From: an uncultured Odoribacter sp.
GTDB lineage: Bacteria > Bacteroidota > Bacteroidia > Bacteroidales > Marinifilaceae
NCBI GenBank assembly: GCA_947176455.1
Contig: CAMWQQ010000147.1
Location: 1 to 5,124 of the forward strand
Length of the DNA stretch: 5,124 nucleotides
Direction: 5' to 3'
Made by a program: the position numbers and the translations under genes. The stretch's first letter is position 1; each line of letters begins with the position of its first letter. This document shows, piece by piece, positions 4,753 to 5,124 of this stretch. A model generated the notes under the pieces. It had not been told where the DNA came from. It saw only the letters and a program-made list of their open reading frames with translations, and did no database searches.

Positions 4753-5124
4753 ATGCGGGCGGTAACCATTTTCGGTAGCAATTCGGGCGACAGGCAGGCA
4801 CTCATCACGCAGGCTATTCACAAGCTATCCGAAACGGGACGGATTGTCGCCGGTTCATCGTTTTACGAGACGGAACCCTGGGGATTTGAATGCCAGGAAA
4901 ACTTTCTGAACCAAATCACCGTCTTTGAAACCGCCTTGTCTCCGGAAGAATTTCTGAATACCTGTCTCGACACCGAAAAGCAACTGGGACGCATCCGCAC
5001 GACAGACGGTCCGCGCTACTCGTCTCGCCCCATAGACATCGACCTGCTATTCTGTGACTCCCGGATAATAAACACCCCGACATTGACCCTGCCCCATCCC
5101 CGGATGTGCGAACGCAATTTCGTA
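4753..5124 (+). CDS. folK: 2-amino-4-hydroxy-6-hydroxymethyldihydropteridine diphosphokinase (HPPK), partial at right edge
   Basis: The first 124 residues of HPPK, the cytoplasmic enzyme that transfers pyrophosphate from ATP to 6-hydroxymethyl-7,8-dihydropterin ahead of dihydropteroate synthase in folate synthesis. Visible family features are FGSNSGDR (7-14, the usual GSNxGDR), SSFYETEPWG (35-44), NFLNQ (50-54), LGRIR (78-82), the signature RPIDIDLLF (92-100) and LPHPRM (113-118). R82, R92, the two Mg-binding aspartates D95 and D97, and H115 fall at the same numbers as in the E. coli enzyme. The family runs to about 130-170 residues, so only the C-terminal end is missing. The ATG is 7 bases after the DUF4290 stop; GGAG (4748-4751) is nearly adjacent to it, too close for a normal Shine-Dalgarno, so translational coupling to DUF4290 is likely. 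Confidence 0.95.
   Translation, partial: MRAVTIFGSNSGDRQALITQAIHKLSETGRIVAGSSFYETEPWGFECQENFLNQITVFETALSPEEFLNTCLDTEKQLGRIRTTDGPRYSSRPIDIDLLFCDSRIINTPTLTLPHPRMCERNFV

Overview
The window looks like a chromosomal segment from a Bacteroidales bacterium. Three things support this. One gene encodes a secreted protein with a type IX secretion (T9SS) type-B C-terminal sorting domain. Another is a DUF4290 gene, a family known essentially from Bacteroidetes. The promoters match the Bacteroidetes -7 consensus TAnnTTTG, and canonical Shine-Dalgarno sequences are weak or badly spaced. T9SS cargo combined with an Rpn-type gene start would fit the Odoribacteraceae (Odoribacter/Butyricimonas), but the genus is inference only.

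Layout. Positions 1-46 (minus) hold the first 15 codons of a gene running off the left edge; its N-terminus matches Rpn/PD-(D/E)XK nuclease-transposase family proteins. Positions 108-1370 (minus) encode a 420-residue exported protein with a signal peptide, Ig/PKD-like domains and a T9SS type-B sorting domain. A 222-bp divergent intergenic region (1371-1592) carries a good promoter for the minus-strand gene and a weaker promoter plus a 15-bp palindrome for the plus-strand gene. Positions 1593-3860 (plus) encode a complete UvrD/PcrA superfamily 1A DNA helicase with a forced GTG start and a C-terminal Tudor-like domain. A 198-bp gap (3861-4058) holds an exact -7 element, an inverted repeat and a 20-codon mini-ORF, so the next gene probably has a leader of about 150 nt. 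Positions 4059-4745 (plus) encode a DUF4290 protein with an Asn/Lys-rich tail. Seven bases later, folK (folate biosynthesis) begins at 4753 and runs off the right edge.

Functionally, the right half is housekeeping: DNA repair and replication helicase, a conserved protein of unknown function, and dihydropterin pyrophosphokinase. DUF4290 and folK look co-transcribed; pcrA probably has its own promoter. The left half is accessory: a species-variable exported protein and a mobile-type nuclease. I see no CRISPR array, insertion-sequence ends, tRNA or rRNA, and no convincing new multi-gene system. The items most worth a second look are the structured leader before the DUF4290-folK pair, the palindrome upstream of pcrA, the uncharacterised T9SS cargo, and the disordered basic tail of the DUF4290 protein.
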